From NCBI GenBank assembly GCA_961205875.1, contig OY540822.1, positions 64,501 to 128,500 on the forward strand: a stretch of DNA of 64,000 nt. The letters run 5' to 3'. How positions within the stretch are numbered: position 1 is the first letter of the stretch; each line of letters begins with the position of its first letter. The DNA comes from Sialis fuliginosa (lineage: Eukaryota > Arthropoda > Insecta > Megaloptera > Sialidae). Of this stretch, positions 12,880-26,437 are shown piece by piece. The position numbers and the translations under genes were made by a program. The notes beneath the pieces are model-generated. The model was not told the origin of the DNA. It searched no databases and worked only from the letters and a program-made list of their open reading frames with translations.

Positions 12880-13509
12880 TTATTTATTTCTCGGAGATTT
12901 CATTGTAGTCTTTGCTGCTATAGCCTTTTTAGGTTTAGGTGTTTTTGGTTTCTTCAGTGATTTTGTAGCTTTCTTCGCTTTTGACGGAGTACTTGGTTTA
13001 GCCTTTTTAGCAGAAACACGTTTCTTCGGTTTAGCGGCGACAGCTGGTGTTTTTTTCGTAGGTGTTGTGGGTTTCTTTGATTTTGCGACAACTGTTTTTG
13101 CAGTTGGGGTTTTCTTTGCTGGTTTTTTAGCAGCACGTTTAGCTTTAGGTTTCTTGGCAGCGGTACTGCTAGTATTTTTCGAAGAGGCGACGGCTAATTT
13201 GAATGAACCGGACGCTCCTTTGCCCTTTGTCTGCACAAGAGCACCGCTGGTGACCGCGGCTTTCAAGTATTTTCTTATAAATGGTGCAAGTTTTTCAGCA
13301 TCAACTTTGTAATTGGCAGCGATGTATTTTTTAACAGCCTGAAGTGAAGAACCTCCACGTTCCTTAAGATCCTTGATCGCGCTGTTCACCATGTCAGATG
13401 TTTTTGGGTGAGTTGGTTTCTTGGCGGCAGTCTTTTTCGCTTTTTTAGGAGTATTAGCCGGAACAACGGCAGGAGCCGTATCGGCAGAAGGTTGATTTGT
13501 TTCAGCCAT
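12880..13509 (-). CDS. H1: Linker histone H1, copy 2 (209 aa)
   Basis: Second H1, on the opposite strand. The globular domain (about residues 30-105) is almost identical to copy 1, with KDLKERGG in place of TDLKERGG. The C-terminal tail is 11 residues shorter, lacking a SGSTAA segment and an AVAKK segment, and ends TTMKSPRNK where copy 1 ends TTKKSPRKK. The N-terminus is divergent ([16 protein letters not shown]). The ATG at 13509 is supported by a leader shared with copy 1. A stem-loop follows 45 bases after the stop. Its 3' side is bounded by foldback element B. Confidence 0.96.
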   Translation of the reverse strand: MAETNQPSADTAPAVVPANTPKKAKKTAAKKPTHPKTSDMVNSAIKDLKERGGSSLQAVKKYIAANYKVDAEKLAPFIRKYLKAAVTSGALVQTKGKGASGSFKLAVASSKNTSSTAAKKPKAKRAAKKPAKKTPTAKTVVAKSKKPTTPTKKTPAVAAKPKKRVSAKKAKPSTPSKAKKATKSLKKPKTPKPKKAIAAKTTMKSPRNK

Positions 13510-14948
13510 TGAAAATGAGAATGTTCAACAAACGTAATTGATAAATATCAAACGAGAATAATCACACACAAAATGTGAATACACAATGGTTGCAACATAA
13601 ACAAGTCACAGAACGTCATATATTCAGCAGAACCATGTAGAGAAAACAACCGTTTTTAGAAATCGTTTTTTGGAGCTCGTCGTTGACCTAACTCGGCATA
13701 CTTTCTATTGATTTAAAAAAAATATATTAAATACAATGTTTAAATATTAGTTCTAGGTTGATCACTATAAACAGTATTATACGTTGAAATCAATAATATA
13801 GAAATTAGTGACTTAGTTTCAATGCTAGATACTATTAATACCCTTACATACGTGTTTGTATTCGCCAGAACTCGACTTTTTCACATCTTACTAAAAACTC
13901 CCAGTAAATATATTTGATTAGACATGTATTATATCAAGAACAGATGTATACTATTACTAAATTATAAAGATCGTACTCGATATACGTTAATATTGGATAC
14001 ACTGACGTTTCAAAAATCAACTGGTGGAACGGACAGAATTTGTGTTAAATGTTATGAACAAAATGTATGAACAATTTAAAACTATATTTTTTTATTTCAA
14101 ATAGCTATATTTTGTTAATATATATATTGTTAACATCTATTTTTTAATATTTTGTATATTTCATTATGGAATTTTAATTGAAATATTCAAAATTTAAAAT
14201 GTAAACTGTATAACATTATATCAAGATTAAACCTTAGAATTACATCCTTCATTTTTATTCACTTTTTACAATGCATACGCACCGTTTTTTGTAAGCGGGT
14301 CAATATGGAAGTCAATACTTATAATTTTTTTAATGAGAATTTTTCGAAAGCGTTCGCGCGCAGATTTAATGTAAGGCTATGCAAATGTTTCAGCGATCTA
14401 GTATACACCTATATTTATATGATAGTATTATTTATAAATAATATTGTTTTCTTCTTTTCGTAACGTATAGGATAAATAAATAAAAACCTTTATATACATA
14501 CATATTTAACATATATACCAAATTTTGTGTAAATATCAATGTAACAATATATTTTGTTTGCTATTTATAATTATTATGTCCCCCAAACTCTATATATATT
14601 GTATATATATATATATATATATTTATATAAATGTGTAAATAATATGTTCTGACTCGAGTCCTTTCTAAGTTTACCAAAAAATAGAAAAAAAAAAAACATT
14701 GCACATCCGTCACGAACATCTTAAAGAAATAACGTTATGTGAAAGAAATAACTTTTTATACTGATTTCCCATTGCATACTATTTGTTATTTAAAAAAATT
14801 GTAAAACTTTAATGTACATTTTTTAAAGATTTATTAGGATTATAGAACTAAGGTATGATTTATATTAATTTATTATATGTTAATGAAATTCATACCAGTA
14901 AAATTATCATATTAATAGGTAGGTATTACAATAATAATTCCTTATTAA
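13510..14948. repeat. H1 copy 2 upstream region, spacer block S copy 3 and AT-rich spacer
   Basis: 13510-13600 is the H1 leader and proximal promoter (AT element, no TATA box). Spacer block S copy 3 runs from about 13600 to 14070 (core 13605-13712). The rest is AT-rich, with a (TA)n tract at about 14604-14625; no gene seen. Confidence 0.6.
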
Positions 14949-15161
14949 TAAGTACCTATATTTATTATCAGGGTGTCCACTGTTTTTTGAAAATAAAATT
15001 CCCTGACCACGTAAGGTTCGAGTAAGAACTTTTTTTTGCTCGTCAACTGAAATTTATACCATTTTTTCTATTTCACTGACTTCCCTGATATAATAAATTC
15101 CGACTTTTCAAAAAAAAATGTAATAAATTCCCCGACTTTTCAGAAAGTGGATACCCTGATT
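14949..15161. mobile_element. MITE, ~213 bp, 5-bp target duplication
   Basis: Inverted ends CAGGGTGTCCACT and AGTGGATACCCTG. ATTAT flanks both ends. The H3 relic locus at about 9281-9300 keeps the same DNA without the element (ATTTATTATGTTATAAG), which confirms insertion and the 5-bp duplication. The CAGGG start resembles hAT-type ends, but 8-bp duplications are usual there. Confidence 0.8.
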
Positions 15162-15239
15162 ATGTTATAAGTGATTAAATAATGTATTTCTTAAGCTTGT
15201 AAATAGTATTATGTGTTAACTCTTTTTTGATAAGATTTT

Positions 15240-15256
15240 GGCCCTTAAGTAGGGCC
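15240..15256 (-). terminator. Histone stem-loop, H3 (5-base loop)
   Basis: On the reverse strand GGCCCT ACTTA AGGGCC: a 6-bp stem but five unpaired bases where the animal consensus has four. A purine-rich ATCAAAAAAGAGTT follows at about 15219-15232. Confidence 0.82.
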
Positions 15257-15276
15257 GTTGAAAGTCTAATAGTAAT

Positions 15277-16236
<960 letters not shown>

Positions 16237-16282
16237 ACACATACTATGTAACAATGATTTGAATTATATATAACTGACAAAC

Positions 16283-16322
16283 GGCCCTATTTAAGGGCCA
16301 AACTTGAATCAAAAGAGAGTTA
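16283..16322 (+). terminator. Histone stem-loop and downstream element, H4 intact copy (5-base loop)
   Basis: GGCCCT ATTTA AGGGCC at 16283-16299; five unpaired loop bases. CAAAAGAGAGTTAGAG follows at about 16310. Confidence 0.82.
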
Positions 16323-16437
16323 GAGTTAACTATTGGTACGTTATTTGAATATTGAATTATTTAGAAAAAAAATCCTCGCCAGACGTAAAGTCATGGACCG
16401 CTCATTCTGTACTACTGTTATATCTAAAATTTTGTTC

Positions 16438-16485
16438 AAAGCCATGAGCAGTTTTATTAACGATATTTTCGAACGCTTTGAATAA
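16438..16485 (+). pseudogene. Diverged H2B fragment
   Basis: AAAGCCATGAGC followed by AGTTTTATTAACGATATTTT and CGAACGC matches the H2B segment KAMS(IMN)SFVNDIFER, with a 9-base in-frame deletion removing IMN, several silent-type changes, and a stop soon after (ERFE then TAA). About 34 of 39 aligned bases agree. Flanking DNA shows no convincing histone match, so this is an old scrap. It is too short to be certain of gene conversion versus decay. Confidence 0.65.
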
Positions 16486-17303
16486 TGCACATAATAATCA
16501 TTTTAGAAGTATTGATAATAATAAATACATTTTACAATTTAGACGACTTTTTTTTTATTCATAGCTCTTTTTTTTATAACAAATCATGTAACTGATATCG
16601 GCCGGGTAATTAAGTTTCTGATATTATTTATTAAAAGTACTTCAATAAAGAATCACTTAATTAATTAATTAATCAGGTTGATTGGTAATTTCCAACCCTG
16701 ATATTTTCTAGTAAGGAATAATAAAATTAATAATATCTATTATAATATAATTAAATTAAATGATAAATGTAAAAAGGATATATTCACGTACAAATTATAA
16801 ACATAATATAATTGTTACGCGTTGGAAGTCACTGAACGTCGTGCGTTCATCAGAACCGTGTAGAGAATATGATCGTTTCTGGAGCTCATCGTTGCCTTAA
16901 CTCGACATACTTTTTATTAATTTAAATGAAAAAGATAAAATATAATCTTTAAAAATAGTTAACAGTTTGAAAAATACAATTAGTTTTATATTTTAAAGTG
17001 AACTAAACATGAATTATTATTATAGTTTGATTTTAAGTTAACGATGAAACCCTTACATACGTGTTTGTATTGCTACAACTCGAGTTTTTCACATCATACT
17101 AAAAAATCTCAGTAAATATAATCGATAAGACATGTATTATATCAACAACAGATGTATACTATTACGAAATTATAAAGACCGTATTCGATATACGATCAGA
17201 TTGGATACACTGACGTTTTAAAAATGAACCGCTCGAACGGATAGAATCTGTTAAATGTTACCATACCCCAAACAATAGAGAAATATATAGAATAATTTAT
17301 AAT
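16486..17303. repeat. AT-rich spacer and spacer block S copy 4
   Basis: No gene. 16665-16672 region holds a short TTAA tandem. Spacer block S copy 4 runs about 16805-17290 (core 16824-16919) and is the most diverged core copy. Confidence 0.6.
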
Positions 17304-18010
17304 TCATGCCAGACATACACGAGTGTATGCCATAAGATAAGGGTTCCGAAGTACGTAATACGTGGACTGTTTGGAGCCACTAACAGGTGTATTTTGAGAT
17401 AGAAAATAATATAAAAAAGTGTTCAACTTATTGAGATCAACATTTTGACAGCCCACTCGCCTAAATATCAGATTTAAAAAATCTATAACGCCGCTCCCTA
17501 TGATTCTAAAGTTTAAAGTTATACTGTTGACTTTAGTATTTGTCGTTGGTAGTCCCATCAAAGATTTGTTATATATGGCATCATTTTACATTTTCGGTAA
17601 AAATTTCATGTTTCTAGCTTATATAGTTAAGATATTTTACTGAAAATGACAGACGGCAAAGTGAGATTAATAGGATTTCTTCGTAATCCTAAAAATCATA
17701 AGAATGTTCGCATTACCTTTTTTCTCGTCTTTCTATTTAATATCTTAATTCGTTAATACCGGTATATTTATATTATTATTCCTCCTAATACTTATCAGAC
17801 TTTTATCCAGTTGTATTACTGTTACACGATTTTGTAGCTTGATTAAAAAACGTAACTACAAATGGCTATTTTTTGATAATGGTGTAGTTTTGGAAATATT
17901 TTTATGCCTATCTCAATTTCAACCATAAAACAAGAATATATAAGCTTATATTGCGTAATTTGAAACGATTCGTCCTATAACAATATAATTCATATATATT
18001 ATCTGTTAAA
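17304..18010. repeat. Fragments of two dispersed repeats
   Basis: 17309-17570 carries the hairpin CATACAC-GAG-TGTATG and matches the right part of the element at 33784-34744 in inverted orientation (shared hairpin, and TTTGTCGTTGGTAGTCCCA). 17710-18010 is an inverted, diverged copy of 39490-39760 (shared AATACCGGTATATTTATATT and CGATTCGTCCTATAACAAT). No coding sequence. Confidence 0.6.
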
Positions 18011-19111
18011 GGTGATGTTTGTAGAAAAGGACGGTAGACCACTCCTATAAAAACTAACAATAAAAACCACGCTTTATTTGAGCACGTGTTCTTTTGAGTA
18101 GCTGTTGATTACATATTATTAGTTACTTAGTTGCAATTTTTTAGCCCGGTGTTTTGAGTTATAGCGAATCAAGAACGGCTGGTCTACGCATGTATGCCGC
18201 GCTCCTAACGGTGTAACTATTGTGTGCTTTGATTTTTTATTTTCATCATTTTTGTAAGAAATATTGGTTTTATTTTATGTGCGTATTATATTTTACTATT
18301 TTCAAAAATATAGACATGTTTAACTCAAATTTAAAAATTTTGCGTGGGAGTATTTAAAGCCCCACAAAGAGTTTAGAACAATGCCGAGCGTACGGGATTT
18401 TCATAATTGCAGAACGCCACACTATTATAGGCATGGGCGTCCTAAGGGAGGGGTGGGGGCTAATGGTGGTACTTACCCCCCACCCCCCTTCAGGGATCGA
18501 GAAAATTAATGTAATATTCAATTCTATAAAAAAAATGGGCGGGTGGGGGGGTAAAGCCAATTGATATTTGTTTTGGTCATTGAAAGTCTACACATGGTCA
18601 TGCCCGCCCAAAGTAGTGAAAAGTGAAAAAAAATACCTAATGATCTTTTTTTGATCAATGCAATAAGGTCTAGGTCATCACTCCACCCCACCCCCCCTCG
18701 GGAAATTTTTTTCGACTTTCCTGCAAAAAGGCTAAGTGATTATGTCGGACGGTGCAATATTTATTCTAGAAATTGCAATAATTCGGTAAATATGTATAAA
18801 AAGACCGTATGAGATATATTGGCACTGCATTTTTACCTAAATAAAAATATCCAATTTCGATCGCCATTTTCATACTTTTCTTTGCAATTTTTTTGTATTT
18901 CTATATATTAATCATAATTAACATATTTTGATTATCATATTTTCATTTAGATATGTTATGTTTATTTTTTAAATTAATATAGAATTTATGACAAAACGTC
19001 TAAAAATGATATTTAACTTTGTTTATTTTTCAACAAAATATATAAAAATTTTAATAAAAATTATGTGTTGTATACAAAAGTATAAATCAATAAACATCAT
19101 AGTTCAACTCA
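18011..19111. other. Non-coding stretch
   Basis: I see no gene. Features are a C/G-run-rich part at 18430-18700 (for example CCCCCCACCCCCC) and AT-rich DNA after 18900. GTCTACGCATGTATGCCGCG at 18181 recurs with changes at 20017, so a short dispersed repeat is present. Confidence 0.4.
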
Positions 19112-19970
19112 TCCTTAATATATATAAAGCTCAACGTCTCTCTGTCTGTCCGTTAGTTACCTTATCACTCGAGAACCACTTATCCGATTTACGTGTGTTT
19201 TTTTTTTTAATTCATAGGTACGTTCTCTGGCCAGGTTATAGGCTATATTTTTTTACGTTAGGTAACAACAACTAAGCAGTGACGATAATAGTAAATCAAG
19301 TCGGAAAAAATTTTGCCGTCGGCGCGCTGTTTTGTAATACGCTGCCTAAACCGTTCAATATAGAACAAAATAATGTATTAAAGAATTGTGTAGAATCAAA
19401 AGTTCTACAATAAAGTCCGCGACACGATATGTGTAACTTTTATATTTAAGCCACAATGACTGCTTTTATGTTACAAAGAAAACATAAAATATTTGGGTTC
19501 TGTTTACATGGACTTATGACCTGCAAAACATTAATCCTTATCAAAATAAATGATTTCATCGTCATAAGTACTTAATGTAGATATAATTTGCCATTTACAG
19601 CATCCAATTGGGTCGTATAGTTTAGAAAATATCGAAATATACATATTGGAACATATTATTCGCGCGATTGTGACCGTGCGCGGGGAGCGGCGAGGGAACG
19701 TGCCAACACGCTGGACAGAACAGGCCGGTATTCTATTGATTGTCAATTGTTTATTTTGTTTTCAATAATTAACTTTTAAATTTAAATAGAACAAAAATTA
19801 TTTTTACTTTTTATTCTGATTCGTTTTTGTTAGGTAGGTAATTTAAGTGTTATTTGGTTTTTATTACATTAATAACTAATCGTGTTTGTAATTAATTCAA
19901 CTATATATTTTTTAAATCCTAAACAATAATTCCGTAGTCCACGCGAGCGAAGCCGCGTGGGCCCAGCTAG
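19112..19970 (+). mobile_element. Non-autonomous Helitron, copy 1
   Basis: Starts TCCTTAATATATATAAAG and ends with hairpin CCACGCG-AGCGAAGC-CGCGTGG (19939-19960), ten bases, then CTAG. It sits between A (19111) and T (19971) without target duplication, as Helitrons do. It matches copies at 56213-57096 and 57097-57960 over most of its length. No Rep/helicase ORF. A GC-rich segment at about 19655-19730 is variable between copies. Confidence 0.88.
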
Positions 19971-21179
19971 TTTGAAATAAAAATCAAATTCAGCTATTAT
20001 AGGTCCTATTGAAAATGGTCTACGCATGTACGCCGCGCGCCTAAACTCGCGACAGCAAAAATAGTTTAGAAAAATTTTGAAATAACTCTTTTTTTACATA
20101 TTGTAATATATACGGAACCCTATCATGTGCGTGCCCAACACGCACATGACCGTTTTATTTATTTAAATACTTGTTTGTACCTGATAACATTAAAAAATAA
20201 ATTTTACTTAGTAAAACAAAAATATTTTATTAATTTTCGGGGGTTTCGTTACTATAAAATTTGAGCAAAAAGTTATATATATAAATAATTAGAGGAAATG
20301 AGTAAAAACAGTCACACAAAATTTAACCTTAGAAATTAAATTACTGTAAAAACTCTTTTGTAAACGTTATTGTAGCCCTAATGGTCCATTTAATTTCATT
20401 GTTACATAACATTGCGTAACATAACATATTTAGTTACTGTAAATACACAATGATTATAACAGTCACAGAACGTCATATATTTATCAGAACCATGTAGAGA
20501 AAACATCCGTTTCTAGAAATCGTTTTTTGGATCTCATCTTTGTCCTTAACTCGACATACTTTTTATTATTATTATGCAAATTATAAGATATAATGTTTGA
20601 AAATAAGTAACAGTTTGAACACTATATTCAGTTTTACATATTAAAATAAATTAAACATAAAGTAGTATAGTTTGATCGTAAGTTAACCATAAAACACTCA
20701 TATACGTGTTTGTGTTCGTTACAACTCGAGTTTTTCACATTTTACTGAAAAAATCCAGTAAATACAGTCGATTAGACATATGTTATATCAAGAACAGATG
20801 TATACTATTGCTAAATTATAAAGATTGTATTTGATATACAATCAGATTGGATACACTGACGTTTTAAAAATCGACCGGTCGAACGGATAGAATCTGTGCG
20901 AAATGTTACCATGCCAAGAAATGTATGGCACAAATAAAATATTTAATTTTTATTAAAAATATTATTTTATTAGTATATAAATATTATATAATGTATAACT
21001 ATTTGTAAATTAAATATTAAAATTATATTTCAATACAAAAATAAAAATATATCCACGTACTATACGCTATAATGTTTTTTTAACTAGATGGTCCTATTTA
21101 ATAATTATATTAAGAACTTACATATTCATATACATCCAGCATATTATGTTTTGTTTATATATTCAATGTATGACTTGTT
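19971..21179. repeat. Repeat end and spacer block S copy 5
   Basis: 20109-20155 is a terminal fragment of the hairpin-ended repeat (ACGGAACCC, then GTGCGTG-CCCAA-CACGCAC). Spacer block S copy 5 covers about 20340-20990 (core 20458-20568). No gene seen. Confidence 0.65.
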
Positions 21180-21447
21180 CTTTTACTTCTATTTTATCTA
21201 TATTATTTTATGAAATAAGTAAATATTATTTGATATGATATACATTTTTAACGATCATTAATTTTTAAATATATGCACAAGATATATTTATGTGTTACTT
21301 CTATATGAAATGTTATTATTTATTTATCCACAGACCATCTGATGTGTAAATTTGAAAACTTAATTCATTGTTTTCCAAAGTTAATTTTACTACGCCTCTC
21401 TATAAAAAATCTAAGGGACCGTTTTTGTTTTTCTTTTCTATTATCAT
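21180..21447. repeat. Spacer, inverted duplicate of 7690-7920
   Basis: Non-coding. Contains CACAGACCATCTGATGTG, found in reverse complement at about 7760. It ends at the remains of the H2A 3' flank. Confidence 0.65.
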
Positions 21448-21903
<456 letters not shown>

Positions 21904-22008
21904 TGTTATATTTTTATTTAATTTAATATTTGATACATGATTGATTTATATCTAATTCACATGTTCTATTGTTTACATATTATTCCACAGTCATCTAAAT
22001 ATGTAACA
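21904..22008 (-). repeat. 3' LTR (105 bp)
   Basis: Left-hand LTR; begins TGTTACATAT and ends TATAACA on the reverse strand. It has a CATGTT hexamer absent from the other LTR. Confidence 0.9.
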
Positions 22009-22082
22009 TGTTCCTTTTTTTACAAAAATTTAATTTAATTTAATTTGTTTACATTAAGATTTATTTTATTTTATTTTTATCA

Positions 22083-22902
22083 TTATTTTAAATTTAATAT
22101 TGATTTAGTGATTAGTAGATGTTTTCTATTTCTTCTATATCTTACACCTTCTGGTGTTTCAACAATATAAGACCTTGGCTCTTTACAGTTTTCTACTACA
22201 CGACATGCTGACCAAGGATATTGAGGCATTTTTTTCATATAAATTGAATCTCCTATTTCAAGATTTTCTAATTTTTTTGTATTACGATTATAGTAAATTT
22301 CTGACCTCTGATTATTTTCAAATTTTATTTTTTTATATTTTTCATTATTATAAATTTTAGGTTTTAAATTTAATTCTTTACTCGGTATCCTTGATCTTAA
22401 TTTACGTGACATTAAAAGTTGTGCTGGAGATGGTAAATTATATTTTGGGCTATTTCTATAATTTAATAAAGCTAAATATATATCACTACCATCCTCATCA
22501 CAGCGTTTAAGTAAATTTTTAACAATGCAAACATGTTTTTCACACAAACCATTTGATTGCTGATAATTCGGGCTAATTAATGAGTATTCTATATCCCAAT
22601 TTTTATAAAATTCAAATATCTCTTTAGAATTAAAAGGTGGCCCTCCATCAGTAACCACTTTTTTAGGAATGCCATGTCTTGCAAAGATACTTTTCATATG
22701 CATTATTATTTTTTTAGCTGTATGTGTATTCTTTGCTTTATGTTTACCTAAATAAGCTAATTCTATATATTGAGAATAATAATCAACTATTAATAAATAA
22801 TCATTACTATTATGCGTAAAAATATCCATGCCTATTTTTTCAAATGGTAATGAATTTATATCATGTGCTTTAAGAGGCTCTTTAGAATTACATCTGCGGT
22901 AT
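22083..22902 (-). pseudogene. Retrotransposon integrase core and C-terminal part
   Basis: Frame resumes with CQVCIKYRRCNSKEPLKAHD and runs through the DDE core: MDIF and IVDYYSQYIELA, then VTDGGPPFNS with the second Asp, and QQSNGLCEKHVCIVK with the Glu. The C-terminus (GDSIYMKKMPQYPWSACRVV) is a typical integrase tail. The core frame is open to its stop at 22083; it is separated from the upstream part by the frameshift described above. Confidence 0.88.
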
Positions 22903-23274
22903 TTAATACAGACTTGACATTCCTAACCAATATATTATATTTTTCGCTAATTTTTTACATTTATTAATACCTAAATGTCCCTCGTGAATGCGTTCTAGCA
23001 TTTCATTTCTACGTGAAAATGGTATAACCAAACTATTGTTTTTAAAAACTAGACCTTGTTCAACATAAATATCATTTTTTAATTTAAAATATGACTTTAC
23101 TGACTCATCTATTTTATTTTTATTTTTTGGCCATCCATTTTGATAATAATATATAATTTTCTGCAAAACTAAATCTTTTGTAGTTTCTATTTTAATTTGT
23201 TCTAATTTTTCATTAGATACCGACAAATTATTGATAAAAAAATTACTATGAATTCTAATTTCTTCTTCTAGTTC
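22903..23274 (-). pseudogene. Retrotransposon integrase N-terminal (zinc-binding) part
   Basis: Continues the gag-pol frame after the premature stop. HEGHLGINKCKKLAKNIIYW is the HH half of the HHCC zinc domain. The CC half (CQVC...) is present in another frame just downstream, at about 22905-22925 on the reverse strand, so a small out-of-frame deletion has removed the residues normally between the two halves. Confidence 0.82.
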
Positions 23275-25878
23275 TTAATCTAAAATTTCATTTTTATCAC
23301 CCTCATCATTAATAGCTGCTCTTGATAGTGTATCTGATATATACATTTTCTTTCCTGATTTATAAGTTACATCTAAATCATAAGCTTGTAATTTTAACAT
23401 AAGTCTTTGTAACCTTTTTGGTACATCAGCTAATGGTTTTTTAAATAAAGAAACTAATGGCTGATGATCAGTTTCAACATGTATAGTTTGACCATATAGA
23501 TAACAATGAAATCTATTACAACCAAAATATATAGCATATAATTCTTTTTCTATCTGTGCCCAATTTACTTGATTTTTAGACATTGTTTTAGATGCATAAG
23601 CAATTGGTCTATTTTCATGTAAAATTACAGCACCTACAGAGTCTTTTGAGCTATCTGCTGATAATGTTATCGGTTTATTAGGATCATAATGAACTAAAAT
23701 TGGAGCTTCTATTATAGCTTTTTTTAAATTAATAAATTCATTTTCATGAACATCTTCCCAATGCCAAGCAATATTCTTTTTTAAAAGTATTCGTAAATTT
23801 TTAGTTTCTAATGACATGTTTTTTATATATGAACCTAAATAATTAATCATACCTAAAAATCTTTGTAATGCCGGTACATTTTCCGGTCTTGGCATTTCAC
23901 TAATAGCTCGACATTTTTCTTTATCGGCAAATACACCTTGACTATTAAAATAATGTCCTACAAATTTTATTTCTGACAGACCAACATGACATTTACTTTT
24001 GTTCAATTTTAAATTTGTTTGCCTAGCTCTTTCTAAAACATTTTTTAAAGTAATATCATGTTGAATCTTATCTTTGGCAAATATTAAAATATCATCACAG
24101 TAGATTATCACATTTTCCATATCTTGAAAAATTTCTACCATTTTTCTGTGTAGTTTTTCACTTGCATTTTTCAATCCATATGGTAGTCGTTGAAATCTAT
24201 ATCGGCCCCATGGCGTTTGAAATGTACATAATTTTGAACTCTGTTTATCAATCTTGATCATCCAAAATGCAGAACTTGCGTCTAATGTTGAAAAATATGA
24301 AGCACCTGCGAGTTTTGATCGTATTGTTTCAAATGTAGGTAGTTGATAATGTGAACGCAGTAAATATCGATTTAATACTCTTGGATCTAAACAAACTCTT
24401 AATGATTTATCCACTTTTTCGACTAAAACAATAGAATTGACCCATTGTGTTGGTTCAGTTACTTTTGTAATTACATCCAACTTGACCATTCTATCTAATT
24501 CTGCTTTATACTTGTCTAATAATTTAAATGGAACTTTTCTTGGTGGATCTACTCTAGGTTCTGCATCAGATACTAATTTAATTTTAGCATATCCTGGCAC
24601 ACATCCTAGTCCTTCAAAAACATCATTGTAATTAGTAAATAAATTTTTATAATTTACAATTTCTATTTCATTATTTACTTGACATATTTTCTTTATGAGT
24701 TGATTTTCATTGCATGTTTTCAAACCCAATATTGTGTCACTGTTTGTTAAATCACATATATAAAAATCAATTAATGCTATTTTATTATTTACCATTTGAC
24801 ATTTTAGTGAACAATGTCCAATTATAGGAATCTTTTGTCCTCCATAAGCTGCTAGTTTATTTTTAGTTTTTTCTATAATATTTTCATTAAGTCCTATACT
24901 TCTGAATGTATTTATGTTCATTACATTTGCACATGCACCACTGTCTAATGCACATTTAATAAATTTATTATTTATTTTTAAATCTGTTGTCCAGTAATTA
25001 TTAACATTATTTTTGTTTACTGACCCAATAAATAATTCTTCACCTTCTTGTTCATTTTCTTGTTGTTCTATCTGATTTAATAATTTTGTTTTGCACATAA
25101 AATCATAATGATTTCTTTTGAAACATTTTTTACAAGTAGTACCTATAGCAGGACACTTTTTTGTATGTATTTCTCCACATCGACCACAATTTGTTTTTGA
25201 TGGCCATTTATTTCTTTTTAATGATTGACAACTTGGTGAACAATTACGATAATTTTGACGTTTATTATAATATTCTTTTTTAATTTCATAAACTACGTTA
25301 TCTTGATCTAATTCTTGTGCATTGCTTATAGATAATTCTAAATTTTTTGCAATTTCCATAGCCTTTTCTAAATGTATAACATCATCTTCAGTTAATAATT
25401 TTTCTTTTATGTAAAGATTTGATTTTTTAAATCCTGCAATCATCAAATCCTTGATTAAACTTTCTCTTAAGTCACCTAATTCACAAGAATAACTTAAATT
25501 TTTTAATTCTGTTACAAATTCATCGATTGATTCATTATTAAGCTGTTTCCTTGTTAATAATTTATGTCTTTCCATTGTTAATTTCTTTTTTGGTATGAAA
25601 TAACATTGAAATCTTTCTATTAATTCATTGTATGTAACTGTATCAATATCCACATCAAATGAATTGAATATTTGTAATATTTGAGGATTATTTCCCATAT
25701 TATGTAGTAATAATGCTACTTTTCGTGAATTCTTTTCATTTTCTAATCCACTTGCTCTAATAAATATTTTGTATTGCTGAACCCATAATTTCCAGTTTTC
25801 AGATAGATTCCCATCTAAATTCAATGGATGTACTGTATTTGTGCTGGATGATGAAGATTTTTTGTTTCTTTCACTCAT
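23275..25878 (-). pseudogene. Retrotransposon gag-pol: gag, protease, RT, RNase H (867 codons to first break)
   Basis: One frame encodes gag and pol. Residues 1-200 are gag-like; two Cys-rich zinc knuckles lie at about 231-262 (CGRCGEIHTKKC, CKKCFKRNHYDFMC); the aspartic protease active site DSGA is at 312-315; reverse transcriptase spans about 430-650 with TLDASSAFW at 531 and the YCDD catalytic box at 593-596; RNase H spans about 735-850 with Asp742, the TDH at 803-805 and SDTLSR at 848-853. The frame stops at TAA (23275-23277), where the same frame continues directly into integrase, so the stop is an in-frame nonsense change. The upstream part has no visible break. Confidence 0.9.
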
Positions 25879-25972
25879 TTTTATTTTATTTAATATCAGT
25901 CACTTTATTTTCAGTCTTCTTTTTAAATAGAGATCATTATTTATTTTTTATTAGAGACCACACCTGACACCA

Positions 25973-26071
25973 TGTTATATTTTTATTTAATTTAATATTT
26001 GATACATGATTGATTTATATCTAATTCACTATTGTTTACATATTATTCCACAGTCATCTAGATATGTAACA
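25973..26071 (-). repeat. 5' LTR (99 bp)
   Basis: Right-hand LTR; very short for an LTR. It is followed on the reverse strand by the TGG of the primer-binding site. Confidence 0.9.
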
Positions 26072-26437
26072 AGGAACAGATAATTTATAAAAATATAGTA
26101 TTATGTTTATTTATAATTATACCTAAATTGTTAAAATTTTTGCGCCTCCCAGTTTGAAAATCTTTTATATACTAAATGAAAAACCCTTTAAGGCAATTGT
26201 TACTTTAAAAAACCTCTAATCAATAGCAGGTAATGTAAATAATTCGGGCAAGACATACACGAGTGTATGCCATAAGGGTTCCGAGGTACGTACTACGTGA
26301 AATGTTTGGAACCACATACAGGTGCATTTTTAAGTTAGAAAATAATATAAATATATATAATAATTATTTGCTAGTAAAAAAATTATCAGATTTACCAGTA
26401 TTTTTCAAAATTCATTAAAACCATTGTTATTTGTAAC
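26072..26437. repeat. Spacer after the LTR element, with repeat end
   Basis: 26072-26240 continues the inverted duplicate of 7250-7440. 26245-26340 is an end fragment of the repeat family at 33784-34744 (GACATACAC-GAG-TGTATGCC, GGGTTCCGAGGTACGTA). No gene. Confidence 0.6.

Larger units (their letters stand above)
21904..26071 (-). mobile_element. Ty3/gypsy-type LTR retrotransposon, 4.2 kb, short LTRs
   Basis: Flanking LTRs of 105 bp (21904-22008) and 99 bp (25973-26071) differ by a 6-base indel and about one substitution. They start TGTTACATAT and end TATAACA on the reverse strand. The 5-bp target duplication AGGAA is confirmed by an empty site at 7417-7440. Inside the 5' LTR (right side) a primer-binding site begins TGGTGTCAGGTGTGG; a purine tract AAAAAAAAGGAACA borders the 3' LTR (left side). 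It carries one gag-pol frame with three breaks and no envelope-like gene. Near-identical LTRs imply a recent insertion. Confidence 0.95.

Noticed and set aside
18354-18560. 68-codon frame rich in Pro/His
   Set aside because: Arises from C/G-run low-complexity DNA; no domain and no context.
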